NCBI GenBank assembly: GCA_029168955.1
Contig: JAPDOI010000370.1
Location: 496,001 to 560,000, forward strand
Origin: Aplectana chamaeleonis
Lineage: Eukaryota > Nematoda > Chromadorea > Rhabditida > Cosmocercidae
Direction: 5' to 3'
DNA: 64,000 bases
Shown: positions 47,078-56,482 of the stretch, piece after piece
Layout: every line of letters starts with the position of its first letter
Position numbering within the stretch: the first letter of the stretch is position 1
Translations under genes and position numbers: made by a program
The notes under the pieces: generated by a model
Told to the model about the DNA's origin: nothing
Databases searched by the model: none
What the model saw: only the letters and a program-made list of their open reading frames with translations

Positions 47078-47437
47078 TTAACTTGCTTTTCCCAATCTGG
47101 CTGGATTAACAATTTCTATCGCGTGAATCCCTGTAGTATATGAGCATTTCCTCACCTTATTCAAAAAATTATCCTTCTCTTCTTCTTGTGCTGGCGTTTC
47201 GGGTTCATTGATAAATATTGTAATGTGAGCATCTTCTAATTTTGCATAACTTTGCTTGAGTAAAAGAGGACACCTTTCTTGAACACATAAAAGCCGTTTG
47301 CGAAACATCGGAGAAAAAAGCATTACCATTGTAAGAAGCAAAGCGATGAACCCTTTCTTAAAAATTATCATCATGGCCGCAGTTTTCATTTTCAGAAATC
47401 GACAATCCGTTGTCCAATACATACGCTGACCCTTCAT
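47078..47437 (-). CDS. Possible first exon of a type II membrane protein, unidentified
   Basis: The minus-strand frame has MKTAAMMIIFKK followed by GFIALLLTMVMLFSPMF, a basic-hydrophobic signal-anchor pattern. A soluble stretch then includes ITIFINEPETPAQEEE. A donor-like AATAAG|GTGAGG near 47160 suggests the coding part may stop there rather than at the later stop codon. It lies between the inverted arms of a repeat, which argues for either a captured fragment or a chance frame. A similar hydrophobic segment, FLALFLTMLLAFSPLF, is encoded in the right arm near 62840-62890. The family is not recognised. Confidence 0.3.
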   Translation of the reverse strand: MKGQRMYWTTDCRFLKMKTAAMMIIFKKGFIALLLTMVMLFSPMFRKRLLCVQERCPLLLKQSYAKLEDAHITIFINEPETPAQEEEKDNFLNKVRKCSYTTGIHAIEIVNPARLGKAS

Positions 47438-47813
47438 CGGAGACTACTGCACTTGGCTCGATCACGCAGAATTTTTTTCGATTATCTTATCGAGTTCAAG
47501 GGTGAATTAGTGAGCATACGGCGAAAAAAAAGTCGAAAAAATAATTCTTTATATATTGATCCAAATAAAGCAGACTGAGTTAGATGGGTGTTAGATATAG
47601 TAACCAGCCAATTTCCGCTTCTGAAAAACCGAAAGCACAGCCGTGGTGGTCGGTTGAAAGAATCCACCCACTAATTTTTCATGTTTTTCCGATTTTTCGC
47701 TCTACCGGATGGTCCTTAGGTAAAACCCAATATACAGTAATGTTACTATATCCATTCCCCACAACTTTCAGAAGAACTTTTTTCAGGACATCACCTCCCC
47801 CGGGGGGTCGTCC

Positions 47814-49509
47814 TTTTTGAGGTCAATTTCTCGATTTTCGACTGATTACGGTATATTACAGTGGGTATACGGTAGTTGGGTCAAAGTCTCAGATTTGACT
47901 CAAAATTTCAAAACGGGGGTTATTCGGGGTGCCGTATACGGAATCGATGTTCATTTGTCGATTTTTAAATTATTAAGGCAGGCTTAGCTCCTAAATGGCA
48001 TGACACCCAGCTTAACCTAAAGTAAAGCTCAGAGCTTCGACAAACCATCTCTAGATTCGTGTTGCACCCTAGGTTACCCCCCACGTACAAGATTTGAGCC
48101 GAATCTGAATAATTTCATTTTCAAACCACCCCGAAAATTCCCTGACACTTACCTTGCCGTGAGGTCTGAAAAACGCCTATGACGTTTTTCAGAGTGTATT
48201 CGAGGAGCTGCGAAGAGCATACTCAAGTTCAAAATGTTTCCAGAAAAGTACATTTAATCCGCAAAGGTCTGGCTTCAGTTCCCTTGCGAGATGCGTTTCT
48301 GAGACAGGGTTCGGTTCTACCCAATATTTTGAGTAATAATGAAACACTTGTCTTCAGTATTCAAGCCATGCGTTAATGACTAACGTCTTTTGTGAGAGGA
48401 AAAAGGAAAGAAATATATTTATGGTGAAATAGGATAATATCGAACGTAAAGCAGCTCGTGAACAGTAGACTTGGATTTGTATCGAATTAGTAGTTGAATA
48501 GGAATACTCGAGTATGTCGAATAATGGTGAGAGCAACGCTATAATTGCGTTCCTCGCACCTCCGTTTACGACCGGTCACCTGAGCGGCTGGTGACAGCCG
48601 ACTCCGCCCCAGCCCCACCCATTCGGCCATCACGCTTACCGCCCCCCTACCCCACTAAAGCCCCCTTCACAGTCTGCCGACGACGTCGTCCGAAACGTTA
48701 TAGGATAGGGCTGCGACGCCGCTGTTTACCGTAGGTGCGACGCCGCAGACGACGTCGCACCAAATGTAAGGACGTCGCATGATTTCAAGTAAGTTATCGC
48801 ACTGCGTCGATACACGGTGCGGCCAAATACCTTGTAATTGGAATAAGCGCCGCTGCCCGACGTCGGACAGCAGGAAAACTATGAAAGAGACTTAATGTCG
48901 CTTCATTGGATTTTGTAGTTTTGGCGAGCCCACTTCTGTTTATAATAATTATTTCTATTAGAAAAATATTGGTTACTTGACAAAGAACACGTTCAGGAGG
49001 TTCCATGTAGTCCATAGTTTTTTTTTCTAGCGTCGTACATCAAAACGAATCCCCTAAGTGTTTCACCAAGCTTAGGACCGTTTTTCTGTAACATATGAGG
49101 GGGATAGGTAAGTGCGCTCACTTGATATTCCAGCAAATGTTGGAACCTGAGAATTTCTATCTGCGATATAGGAAAATAGGTATAAAAAACAAGCAACACT
49201 GTCAAAACTCAAAATAAGTAAAGTGAACACATAGAAATGACATTATTGTCAGCCGTTATACAAGAATGATCTTACAGTACTCAAACCATCCAAGCTCGCC
49301 ATTCAATCGCTTTGTACTCCACCGCCTACCCAGAACTTTTTGAACAATTAGAGAAAGGCATAAAACACCGCGAGCAATTGTAAAACAGTATATCTTCGCC
49401 TGAACAACGTTCAGTTCAATTACTTAATTCAGACGTTAGTTGTTGGTGGTTGCGACGGCGCACGGACGATTAACGTTCGACGAAAATCGAAAAAGTGCCG
49501 CGTATACGG
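47814..49509. other. No gene; includes a GC-rich inverted motif near 48680-48780
   Basis: GACGACGTCGTCCGAAACG and CGCAGACGACGTCGCACC form partly symmetrical blocks. The remainder is AT-rich. Part of the region just left of 49510 probably belongs to the left inverted arm, but its partner lies outside the window. Confidence 0.35.
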
Positions 49510-49844
49510 GCACGAACAAGTAATCGTCAATAAATTTTGGGAACGGACATATTCCAAACAACATTGGAATCCGCGAAAAAAAAACGAACGAATAGCTCTG
49601 GGCATTAAATAGGTCTGATATACGGATCACTTTCAAACAGCATATTGAACAACTATTCTCCCGGCTTTGGAACGCACTTGTTACGAACAACAAGGTGGAT
49701 TAGTTGAGCCCTAGCTTCTATAAATCGATAACTCGATGGTGATAATGCCTCCGCTGCCAGCCATCTTCTCCTCCGCTGCTGTTTCTGGTTCTGTTTTTTT
49801 ACTTCCTTATCATTCACTCGTTTAGAGTTGCAGTCTTTCTTCAA

Positions 49845-50349
49845 CCCATTAACGACCACAAGTCCCACCGGTTGGACACGCTTTTTGAAAATGAATTTCT
49901 GCGCCACAAGAATGATTTTTTCAACATTCTCATAACGAACATATTAACCTATCCTAGACTGGACTACGGAGTTCGAGGTCCGTCTGTAGCTTCACTATAG
50001 CACAGAATAAGAACTATTGTGAAAATAGCTCAGACTCAAATAGAAAAAAACGGCTGCGAAAACATTTCTCCGAGCACACTATGACTTCTTTTTCTTTCCA
50101 TTGTCATTTTTTTTATTTTTCTGGGCAGGAAAACATAGCTGGAGTCGTGATCTTTTTCGACTGGGAACTTGGCAAAACTATTATAATCCCTATTATGCTT
50201 CGCTATGAACATGAAAAACGAGGATCGATTTTCGGTGGCATGCCATTCGAGCAAACGTGCCCCACCGGTGGTACACGGTATTTGGTAAGGCAATACTGCA
50301 CGCGGTCCGAACGTGCAGTCACCCAAAAGTAGCCATGGTCGTGAATGGG
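49845..50349. mobile_element. piggyBac-like MITE (TTAA) in the left arm
   Basis: The termini are CCCATTAACGACCA and TGGTCGTGAATGGG. TTAA follows directly at 50350-50353, and TTCAA precedes the left end. CCACCGGT-type subterminal palindromes occur at both ends. The right arm holds the same element at 63167-63665, so insertion preceded the inverted duplication. Confidence 0.7.
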
Positions 50350-51859
50350 TTAACTTACTTCGTGCTTCCTTTGCATCTTGAATTCAGAAGCGTTTCGTAA
50401 CCGATTCTTAAAAAACTGAGCGACGATAAACAGCCGATGCTTTCAAGAAGCAACCTTCGTTGCAGGCCCCAGCAGCTCTGTGAATCACCGCCAAGCAGCT
50501 CCTCGGTGAGGCCAACGAACGTAAATGGAAGTATATACCAAGAACAACGAAAACGAAAATTATTCATCTGGACGAGTTAGCCAAGTTTCAAAGAAGGAGT
50601 TCGAGGATCGAAGTCGTTAAGTAAGGTGTGTTTTCTCTTTAAATTTCTAGCATTATTCCTTACTATGCTTATTGCATTCTCTCTCCACTATTCCTGATGT
50701 ACGTAGCAAAAACCGAAATTTTAGTGCAGAATGCGACTTTTAACGCTTTCCAAAGTACTTCAGTCGTCGAAAGTCATCGAAAACTATGTGCGTCACATGT
50801 TAAGTTTTTCGTTGTTGATTTATTTGTATAGAAATAAATTCTTTCGGGCTCTGTGAAAAAGAATTCGAGTACTTCGGGGAGCGGTCCTCCTCTTCACTAT
50901 GGTGCAACGTCCGAGGCGGACGAAGTCGAGCTCACCACCACACAGCTATGGTCCCAGGAATACCCCCGTCGTGATGATCTCTCATGAAGATATTAATGTC
51001 AATCTACCTGTTTTGCGTCTTCGAATTCATCACTTTTCGGCTCTGTTCTGTATCTTGTAAGGATAGAGCTGTTGAATAAAGTTGTAATGAAATATGAATA
51101 CGAGAATGATAGATTGTTGTTGATATCAGTTTGATAGCTGTTAATAGCGTAATAGATATTTCTCCCCACTCACCCATTACAAGCACCGTGGCTCCCTTCT
51201 TTTGAAACGTCCGGTAGAGTTGTGGACAATTTGAAAGGAAGATTTGAAAGCCACGGCGTTTGTTATGTGTAAGTGGGTCAAAATATGTCTAATACGCTAT
51301 GAACAATTATCAAACTTGGTATGAACAATTGCAAGACGAGATGTGGAAACCAAGGCGTTAATTGCTGATGAGCTAGTCGAAAAATAGTCCGTGAACGTCA
51401 TAAATATATTTCCGACAAAGTTGTGAACAATTACAAGACAACTTGGTTGTTCGCTTATACCACTACGGACAATTTGCCACCTAGCCCAGCACGACATTAA
51501 ACCTGCCTTAGCACCAGCTCTAGAAACATTTAACTTAGACAATTCGTAACTTGTTCAATAATTGGGGAACAAGTTGTTCAAAAAGTTCTGAGTAACCGGC
51601 CGAGTCATTGTGCAGCGTGATCTGGTATTCCACCAGAACCTCTATATTTGATCACTTATTTGTACCAGGTTGTCCAAAAATTCTTGTCCAAAAATTTCAC
51701 CATTTTTAATTTTTTTCAACTTTATTGAAAAACAAGTCTAATCAACAATACAATCACCACAATCTCCATGTGCGACTCTCCATAAACCTCGGCATGGTAA
51801 TAATATATAGTTGTCTTGTGATGTTGTACTCGACACGAGGTGTATAATTCTTCTTTTAT

Positions 51860-51895
51860 GGCCGACGTTTCGGAGAAACCTCCTTCTTCAGAGCC
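51860..51895 (-). ncRNA. Hammerhead-like ribozyme motif (inverted PLE terminal copy)
   Basis: Reverse complement of the motif at 52616-52651. The minus strand has CTGAAGA, then A, stem GGAG/CTCC around GTTT, GAAA, CG and TC. Flanking GGCT/GGCC form stem I; it pairs slightly better than in the plus copy. Confidence 0.6.
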
Positions 51896-51962
51896 TGAAA
51901 GGATCGAATAAGATTTGCGCTTACTCGATCAAACGTCGCCTTAAACTATCCTGTGAGCGCCT

Positions 51963-52205
51963 GTGTGTGTGATATCCTGTGAGCTTTGCAGCGAAAAATA
52001 CATCGGGGAAACGTCGCGGCCGCTCCATGTCAGGATCAAAGAACACTTGGACGGCAAAGAAAGGCAGCGGGAAACAACAGTGCTTGGGGCGCACCGGGTC
52101 ATTGCCCATTCTGGTGAGAGCTTTGATATCAAGGTCGAAATAATGGCTCGGGAGACTGATACCGCAGCGCGAAAAACATTAGAGGCACTTTTCATTCAAG
52201 CTTAG
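51963..52205 (+). pseudogene. GIY-YIG endonuclease remnant of a Penelope-like element
   Basis: The frame reads CVISCELCSEKYIGETSRPL followed by HVRIKEHLDGKE. This is the second half of the GIY-YIG motif (YIG), with the conserved Arg and Glu-His helix. The upstream GIY strand and the entire reverse transcriptase are missing because the copy is 5'-truncated at about 51950. It stops at 52203-52205. In PLEs this domain nicks the target DNA. Compared with the intact PLE at 56454-59054 it is a clearly different lineage. Confidence 0.85.
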
Positions 52206-52615
52206 GACCCGCAGATTAATCGAAAGGGATGAGGTTCGCATAAAACGCGGGAACTCAGGCCATACGTAAGACTAGCCTTCTAACATTACAATTAGTGGTC
52301 TACAGCGTTCCAATAGCCTCTCCTCCTCATTCTGAGTCAGTCGAAGTAAGGTTTATCGGGCGTATCATGTCGAAATCTCCTATCACTGTAGTGTTTTGCC
52401 ATGACCAACCGCTCCGCTGCTTGTTCTGCTCGGACTTAAATGAGCGAGACGGCTATACTATCGACTTACCGCGCTGTTTTGTTTACTAGCGAGTTCCTGG
52501 CTGGGTGAGGTTCATCTGCCCTCCTCTCTCACACCCACGCGGGAGAAATTTGGGCTCTCGAATCGGTAAGTTTAGGGCGACGTTTGATCGAGTAAGATCT
52601 TATTCGATCCTTTCA

Positions 52616-52651
52616 GGCTCTGAAGAAGGAGGTTTCTCCGAAACGTCGGTC
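52616..52651 (+). ncRNA. Hammerhead-like ribozyme motif (PLE 3' terminal copy)
   Basis: CTGAAGA (52620-52626) is the CUGANGA core. After an extra A, GGAG (52628-52631) pairs with CTCC (52636-52639). GAAA (52640-52643) is followed by CG and TC (52644-52647), giving a predicted cut after 52647. GGCT (52616-52619) and GGTC (52648-52651) form stem I with wobble pairs. PLEs are known to carry minimal type I hammerheads with a very short stem III. Activity is inferred. Confidence 0.65.
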
Positions 52652-53926
52652 ATAAAAGAAGATTTATCAACCTCGTGTCGAGTACAACATCACAAGACAA
52701 CAATCACCACAAATATTCACAACAGTGGCCCATCGATTGGGCAGGTCGCCGATGCCCTTCGCACAGAACTCCGGGGGCTGCAACTCGAAGAAGTCCGCGA
52801 TGTCGGATTTGAGGTTGTCGTAGTTGGTGAATTTTCTTCCGGCCAAATGGTGCTTCAGCGGGCGGAACAAGTGGTAGTCGGAGGGGGCTAGGTCCGGGGA
52901 AAACGGCGAATAGGCAACCGTCTCCCAGCCGAGCGTCGCCAACTTCTGCTGGGTCTCCTTCGCCACGTGGGGGCGCGCGTTGTCGTGCAGCAGGTGAACC
53001 GAGGCCCGTCGGCGACGCTTTCCTCGGATGGCGGCGGCTAGTTTTTTGAGCTGATCGGTGTAGATGGAGGCGGTGACCGTCCTGCCTTGCGGGAGCAGCT
53101 CGAAGTACAGCATGCCCTTGGTGTCCCACCAGCAGCAGAGCATATTCTTCAGCAAATGCAGGTCGGATTTCGGCGTCGTTGGCGGCTCTTCTCTGCGCGA
53201 GATCCAGACGGCACGGCGGGCGACGTTGTCGTAGAGGGCTCAGCTCTCATATCCAGTGACCAGGTCCTCGAGAAACTCCTTGCGATGCGGACGAAGGAGG
53301 AGGGACTGGCAGACGGCCACGCGGCTCTGCTTGTTGGGGTCCGTCAGAAGGTGGGGGATCCAACGGGCCAGAACTTTGTAGTAGCCGAGTAAGTTGAGTC
53401 GATTGTGGATGGTGGACTTGCTGCAGCAGAGTGTCGTCGCCAGTTCACGGGTGGTGGCTTCCGGCTTCTGCTCGATACAGCGACGGACTTCGTCATCATC
53501 CACCGTAGAAGGCCTCCCGCTGTGCTCTCTGTCCTCGAGGCTCGTGTCGCCGCTCTCGAAACGATTGAACCAGCGGCTGACTGTGCGTTGGGACACTGCA
53601 TACTCCTTGCACGCTCTGCAGATGCTGGCGACCGCGGTGCCCGTGTCGTTGCCCAGCAGCCACTCGTAGTATACGAAAGTAAGAATTCGACCTTGGTCCA
53701 TTTTAGCTTGTACTGGTAGCTAGACGCGGCGACTGCGCCTTATATACCCCTAGCGTAGAACGTTGGAGAACCTTTTAGAAGGTTCTTACACTTGCCTGAT
53801 ATTATAACACTTCTAAGAAAAATTAAAGGATTTTCAAAATTTTTGGACAGGAATTATTGGACGGCCTGGTACCAATATTAGACTATCATCTCACCGCCAG
53901 TGACACTCGTACACAATTGATCCATC

Positions 53927-54139
53927 TCAGTAGATAGCGGGCGTGCCCTCGCCGATATTGTAAGAGGCCACGCTCATCTTATACAGCATTCTACCACGAA
54001 TAAACCTTCGTGCGAGCCATAATTCTCGCAGAAGCACACCACCGGGAGCCATAATACTCCCTACCGATCGTAAGTTACAAAGTCGCCACATAGCGGTAGC
54101 ACACCCCGACCGCCTCATTGCAATGGCCGGTGATTTCAT
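53927..54139 (-). other. Short open frame conserved in both inverted arms (left copy)
   Basis: The peptide includes SPAIAMRRSGCATAMWRLCN and LLRELWLARRFIRGRMLYKM. The mirror arm keeps a collinear 74-codon frame (61749-61973) with the same C-terminal length. I do not recognise it. Conservation may simply reflect the recent duplication. Confidence 0.25.
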
Positions 54140-54619
54140 GCAACGAGCATCGTTCAAGAGATCAATAAACAGGCCATAACTTAAGAAGCTAGCTAGACTT
54201 CGTCTTCAAACTTTTTAAAAAAGAAATGTGGTTAGCCCTTGCTGCTGACAGCGAGGGATTTAGTCCGATATCAGCCCTGAGATGGAATCCCTATTGCATC
54301 GCGGTCCAAACCAGTGAGCGCCTAAAATGGGGCTCCCGATCCCAGTTCACCTCCACTGTTGTTTTACGCGGTGGGGAGGTGTATACAAGTCTGTTGGTAC
54401 CTGGTCAATGGTGCCCCTGCTTCTACTGAACACAGCAGACGTTAGAGTGTACACAGGGAAGGTTCGAGCAATATAGCGTGCACAACTATATCGCAAAAGT
54501 ATCCCGCACATTGCATAAAGGTGTCGCCGTCCGGCACAACAAGGCCTCTGGTCCATAACACCTTAGAATCCGTACCTAGGGAGTTCATTGAGTCTTTGGT
54601 CTCAAGCCACAGTTTCGCC

Positions 54620-55825
54620 ACCCTGAACTGTCGATCGCTGTCGAGTGCTATCCAAAAAACTGCGCTATCCAGACTTCTGGGCTAGTTCCATGCACCGTTT
54701 GCTGCTTTGCAGGTAACCCGCCACAAGGACAGACCCGTCATCAGCGTCGGAGAGTACACCATCTACTGCGGTAACGCTGATGTGCAATAGCTGTAAGGAA
54801 GGATTTCAATGATATGGTCAAGGAGTTCGGCTCAACGTCGTGCTGGAATGCATTCGTACGACTGCGGGATCACAGAGGATTCAATCTGTGGATAGTGAGT
54901 GCTCATGCGCCCACTGAAACCGCCGAAGACAATTCGAAGGATGCGATTTATGAGGAACTCAATACGCTGCCGGCAAGGATACCTTGTCAACATGCTGTTG
55001 TTGTGGGGATTGACGCGAATGCGAAGATGGGACTTGATCAGGAATCCGAAGTACTCGGTAAATGGTTCTACCTAGTGGAGCAAACATCGGACAATGGCTA
55101 CCGCCTCGTCGACTTTTGTGAACGCAGTGGTCTGATTATTGCATCGACATTCAAGAGGAATCATCGCCGCCATAACCTTTGTGGCAGGGACCAACCCCAT
55201 CTCTAGAAGAGCAGCTAAAGCGGAAGATGACAACTTTGAAACTACAGGTTGACTATGTCCTGAAGAGGAATATTCCAGTATCGGACATTCGAAGATCTAG
55301 AGCTGTGTGGCATGTCGCATTCGATTCGGATCACCGTCCTGTTCTGTTGAACTTCACTGCGAGGATTCATAAGAGGAAGCGAGGGGCTCAGCCTCTCCAG
55401 AGAATTGACATGACAAGTCTCAGAGATGAAGAGTGCAGAAGGAATTTTCGGCAACGCGTTTCTATTCACATCGGAGTACGGACTAAGAAGAAATTTGCGA
55501 CACGGATTCTTTTGTCAAGTGCATCTAGGACGCTTCGAAAGAAGCACTCCCGGTTGTACAGCCTAAGAAGAAGTTCGCCTACGTCTCAGAAGAAACAACA
55601 TCTTTCTACAACAGAATATGTGCTCTCCGAACTGCAGGAAACCTCGTGGAGGAGAAGCGTCTGAGGAGGAAGTTGCGTCGGCAGCTTCAAAGTGACCGCG
55701 AGCGAGAGTGGACGTGTAGAGCTAAGGAGTTCGAGAAGGCTTGAGAGGAGAAGAATCCGAGGAAAGCCTACACGTTGCTGCGACAGTATAGCGGGAAGAT
55801 GAAGAGGTGTTCTCCTGTCTTGAAC
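54620..55825 (+). pseudogene. RTE endonuclease half (APE domain), degraded
   Basis: Peptide blocks in order are TLNCRSLSSAIQKTALSRLL, RPVISVGEYTIYCGNAD, IVSAHAPTETAEDNSKDA, VVVGIDANAKMGL and FDSDHRPVLL. These match the apurinic-type endonuclease that nicks target DNA for RTE elements: the asparagine-bearing GIDANAKMG and the catalytic SDH are visible. It is broken by a stop at 54683-54685, stops or an indel near 54790, frameshifts near 55200 and 55480, and a TGA at 55742-55744. The last block, MKRCSPVLNTTNG, is cut by the PLE insertion and continues at 59436. Confidence 0.88.
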
Positions 55826-55860
55826 ACTACCAATGGAACATCTGGAACGTCTTGAACACA

Positions 55861-56482
55861 TCTTTCAACGTTTAGATGAGCATAGAAGAGCTCTCCGGAA
55901 TCCGGCATCGTATCCACTGAACAGCTTTTCGAAACATCGGACACGCCGGCACGCACAAGATGCACCTCCTCAACTCACCGTCACGGTATTACACCGTGCA
56001 ATGAGAAACACTCTTGAGCGGAAAATTCTTGAAGCCTTGGAAATCAGACGAATATCACCTGAGATAAATAGCAGAGATGAAATGGGTGATACCCTGCAGC
56101 TCATTGCATGACTACAGTATCGCGCTACTCTCCAAGAATACGGTAATATCACTATCTAGACACCACTGCGGCTATTTAAGGGTAGGAGCGGGAAAAGTGA
56201 CCATTTTTAGTCTCACAGCGGCGCTCGATCGTTCTCTCGAGTGTTCGACTTTTTCTGGCACTTCTAAAACGCAGACATTGGTGTGTTTCATCACGTAGCA
56301 GGTGCATTACAATTTGGAATTGACATGCTTGTTTTTTCAGGTCTGACGAAGGTGTTAAGCACCGAAAGCTAACCGGCAATTTTCGCAGTCGTTTTGAAAC
56401 GTTTTTGGAGTCTCATTCTGACTATTTTCGCAATAAATGTTTTTTGTAACACCATGAGGCTGCGGGACAGATCAATTTTGAC
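55861..56482 (+). repeat. PLE 5' pseudo-LTR (622 bp)
   Basis: It starts inside the endonuclease coding sequence, so it carries codons for the last ~80 residues (to the TGA at 56109-56111), the 3' untranslated region, a TATTTAA box-like motif (56173-56179), a TTTTTTCAG acceptor-like site (56332-56340), the hammerhead-like motif and the ATG of the following ORF. Promoter and splice roles are inferred. Confidence 0.9.
56340..56374 (+). ncRNA. Hammerhead-like ribozyme motif in PLE 5' pseudo-LTR
   Basis: CTGACGA (56343-56349) gives the CUGANGA core, followed by an extra A. GGTG (56351-56354) pairs with CACC (56360-56363) across TTAAG. GAAA is at 56364-56367, then GC and TA (predicted cut after 56371). 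GGT (56340-56342) pairs with ACC (56372-56374) as stem I. Stem III is reduced to two pairs, as in known PLE hammerheads. Activity is inferred. Confidence 0.7.

Larger units (their letters stand above)
46605..47813. repeat. Inverted pair of ~150-bp arms enclosing ~0.9 kb
   Basis: GGACGACCCCCCGGGGGAGG near 46611 is mirrored near 47810. Pairing continues through CCTGAAAAAAGTTCTTCT and ATATAGTAACATTACTGTAT into about 46760/47650. The enclosed part holds a tRNA-like remnant and an open frame. Confidence 0.65.
51763..52700 (+). mobile_element. Truncated Penelope-like element with inverted terminal copy, inside mariner
   Basis: It is flanked by a 12-bp target duplication CAATCACCACAA (51751-51762 and 52701-52712). 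About 145 bp at the right end (near 52560-52700) recur inverted at about 51805-51950, ending in TTGTCTTGTGATGTTGTACT. An inverted 5' copy of the terminal repeat is a known PLE integration product. Only the C-terminal endonuclease remains. Both terminal copies carry a hammerhead-like motif. Confidence 0.85.
51738..53701 (-). pseudogene. Mariner transposase, inactive (nonsense, lost catalytic Asp, insertion)
   Basis: The D,D34D cut-and-paste transposase starts MDQGRILTFVYYEWLLGNDT at 53701. It has an N-terminal helix-turn-helix region with the SVSRWFNRF-like linker SQRTVSRWFNRFESGD and the GRPS motif. The first catalytic aspartate region reads VTGYES (Tyr about residue 151) followed by TGA at 53240-53242, where the family has TGDE then Trp. 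The second (HDNARPH, Asp about 240) and third (SPDLAPSDYHLF, Asp about 275) are intact with 34 residues between. The last codons and the TAG stop (51738-51740) were separated from the rest by a PLE inserted at 51763-52700. It is therefore inactive three times over. Apart from the stop, the frame is continuous. Confidence 0.92.
51665..53869 (-). mobile_element. Mariner element (Hsmar1/bandit-like), interrupted by a PLE
   Basis: Inverted ends CCAGGTTGTCCAAAAATTC and its diverged mirror GACGGCCTGG are flanked by TA (51663-51664 and 53870-53871). Without the 938-bp nested PLE and its duplicated target it is about 1.26 kb, the usual mariner size. The right inverted arm has the unoccupied site TTGGTACAAAC (TA at 62029-62030), so this insertion is younger than the inverted repeat. 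A relationship to the hookworm bandit mariner is inferred from recall of the family. Confidence 0.92.
49510..54215. repeat. Left arm of a large inverted repeat (with a mariner inserted)
   Basis: From GCACGAACAAG at 49510 this arm is the reverse complement of 61684-64000, apart from the mariner at 51665-53869. The inner boundary is at TCTTCAAACTTTTT (about 54215). Similarity is clear but incomplete, about 90% by eye in sampled stretches, so the arms are old enough to have diverged. Both arms contain the same TTAA element and the same short open frames. The outer end is not visible because the partner leaves the window. Confidence 0.85.

Noticed and set aside
52505..52891. 128-codon plus-strand frame
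   Set aside because: It crosses the PLE-mariner junction and reads antisense through the transposase.
52704..53129. 141-codon minus-strand frame beside the transposase
   Set aside because: It is a shifted-frame shadow of the mariner transposase, which reads in the frame with HDNARPH.
56394..56453. Upstream 20-codon extension of the PLE ORF
   Set aside because: The frame is open but begins at TTG. The first ATG, in a good context, is at 56454.
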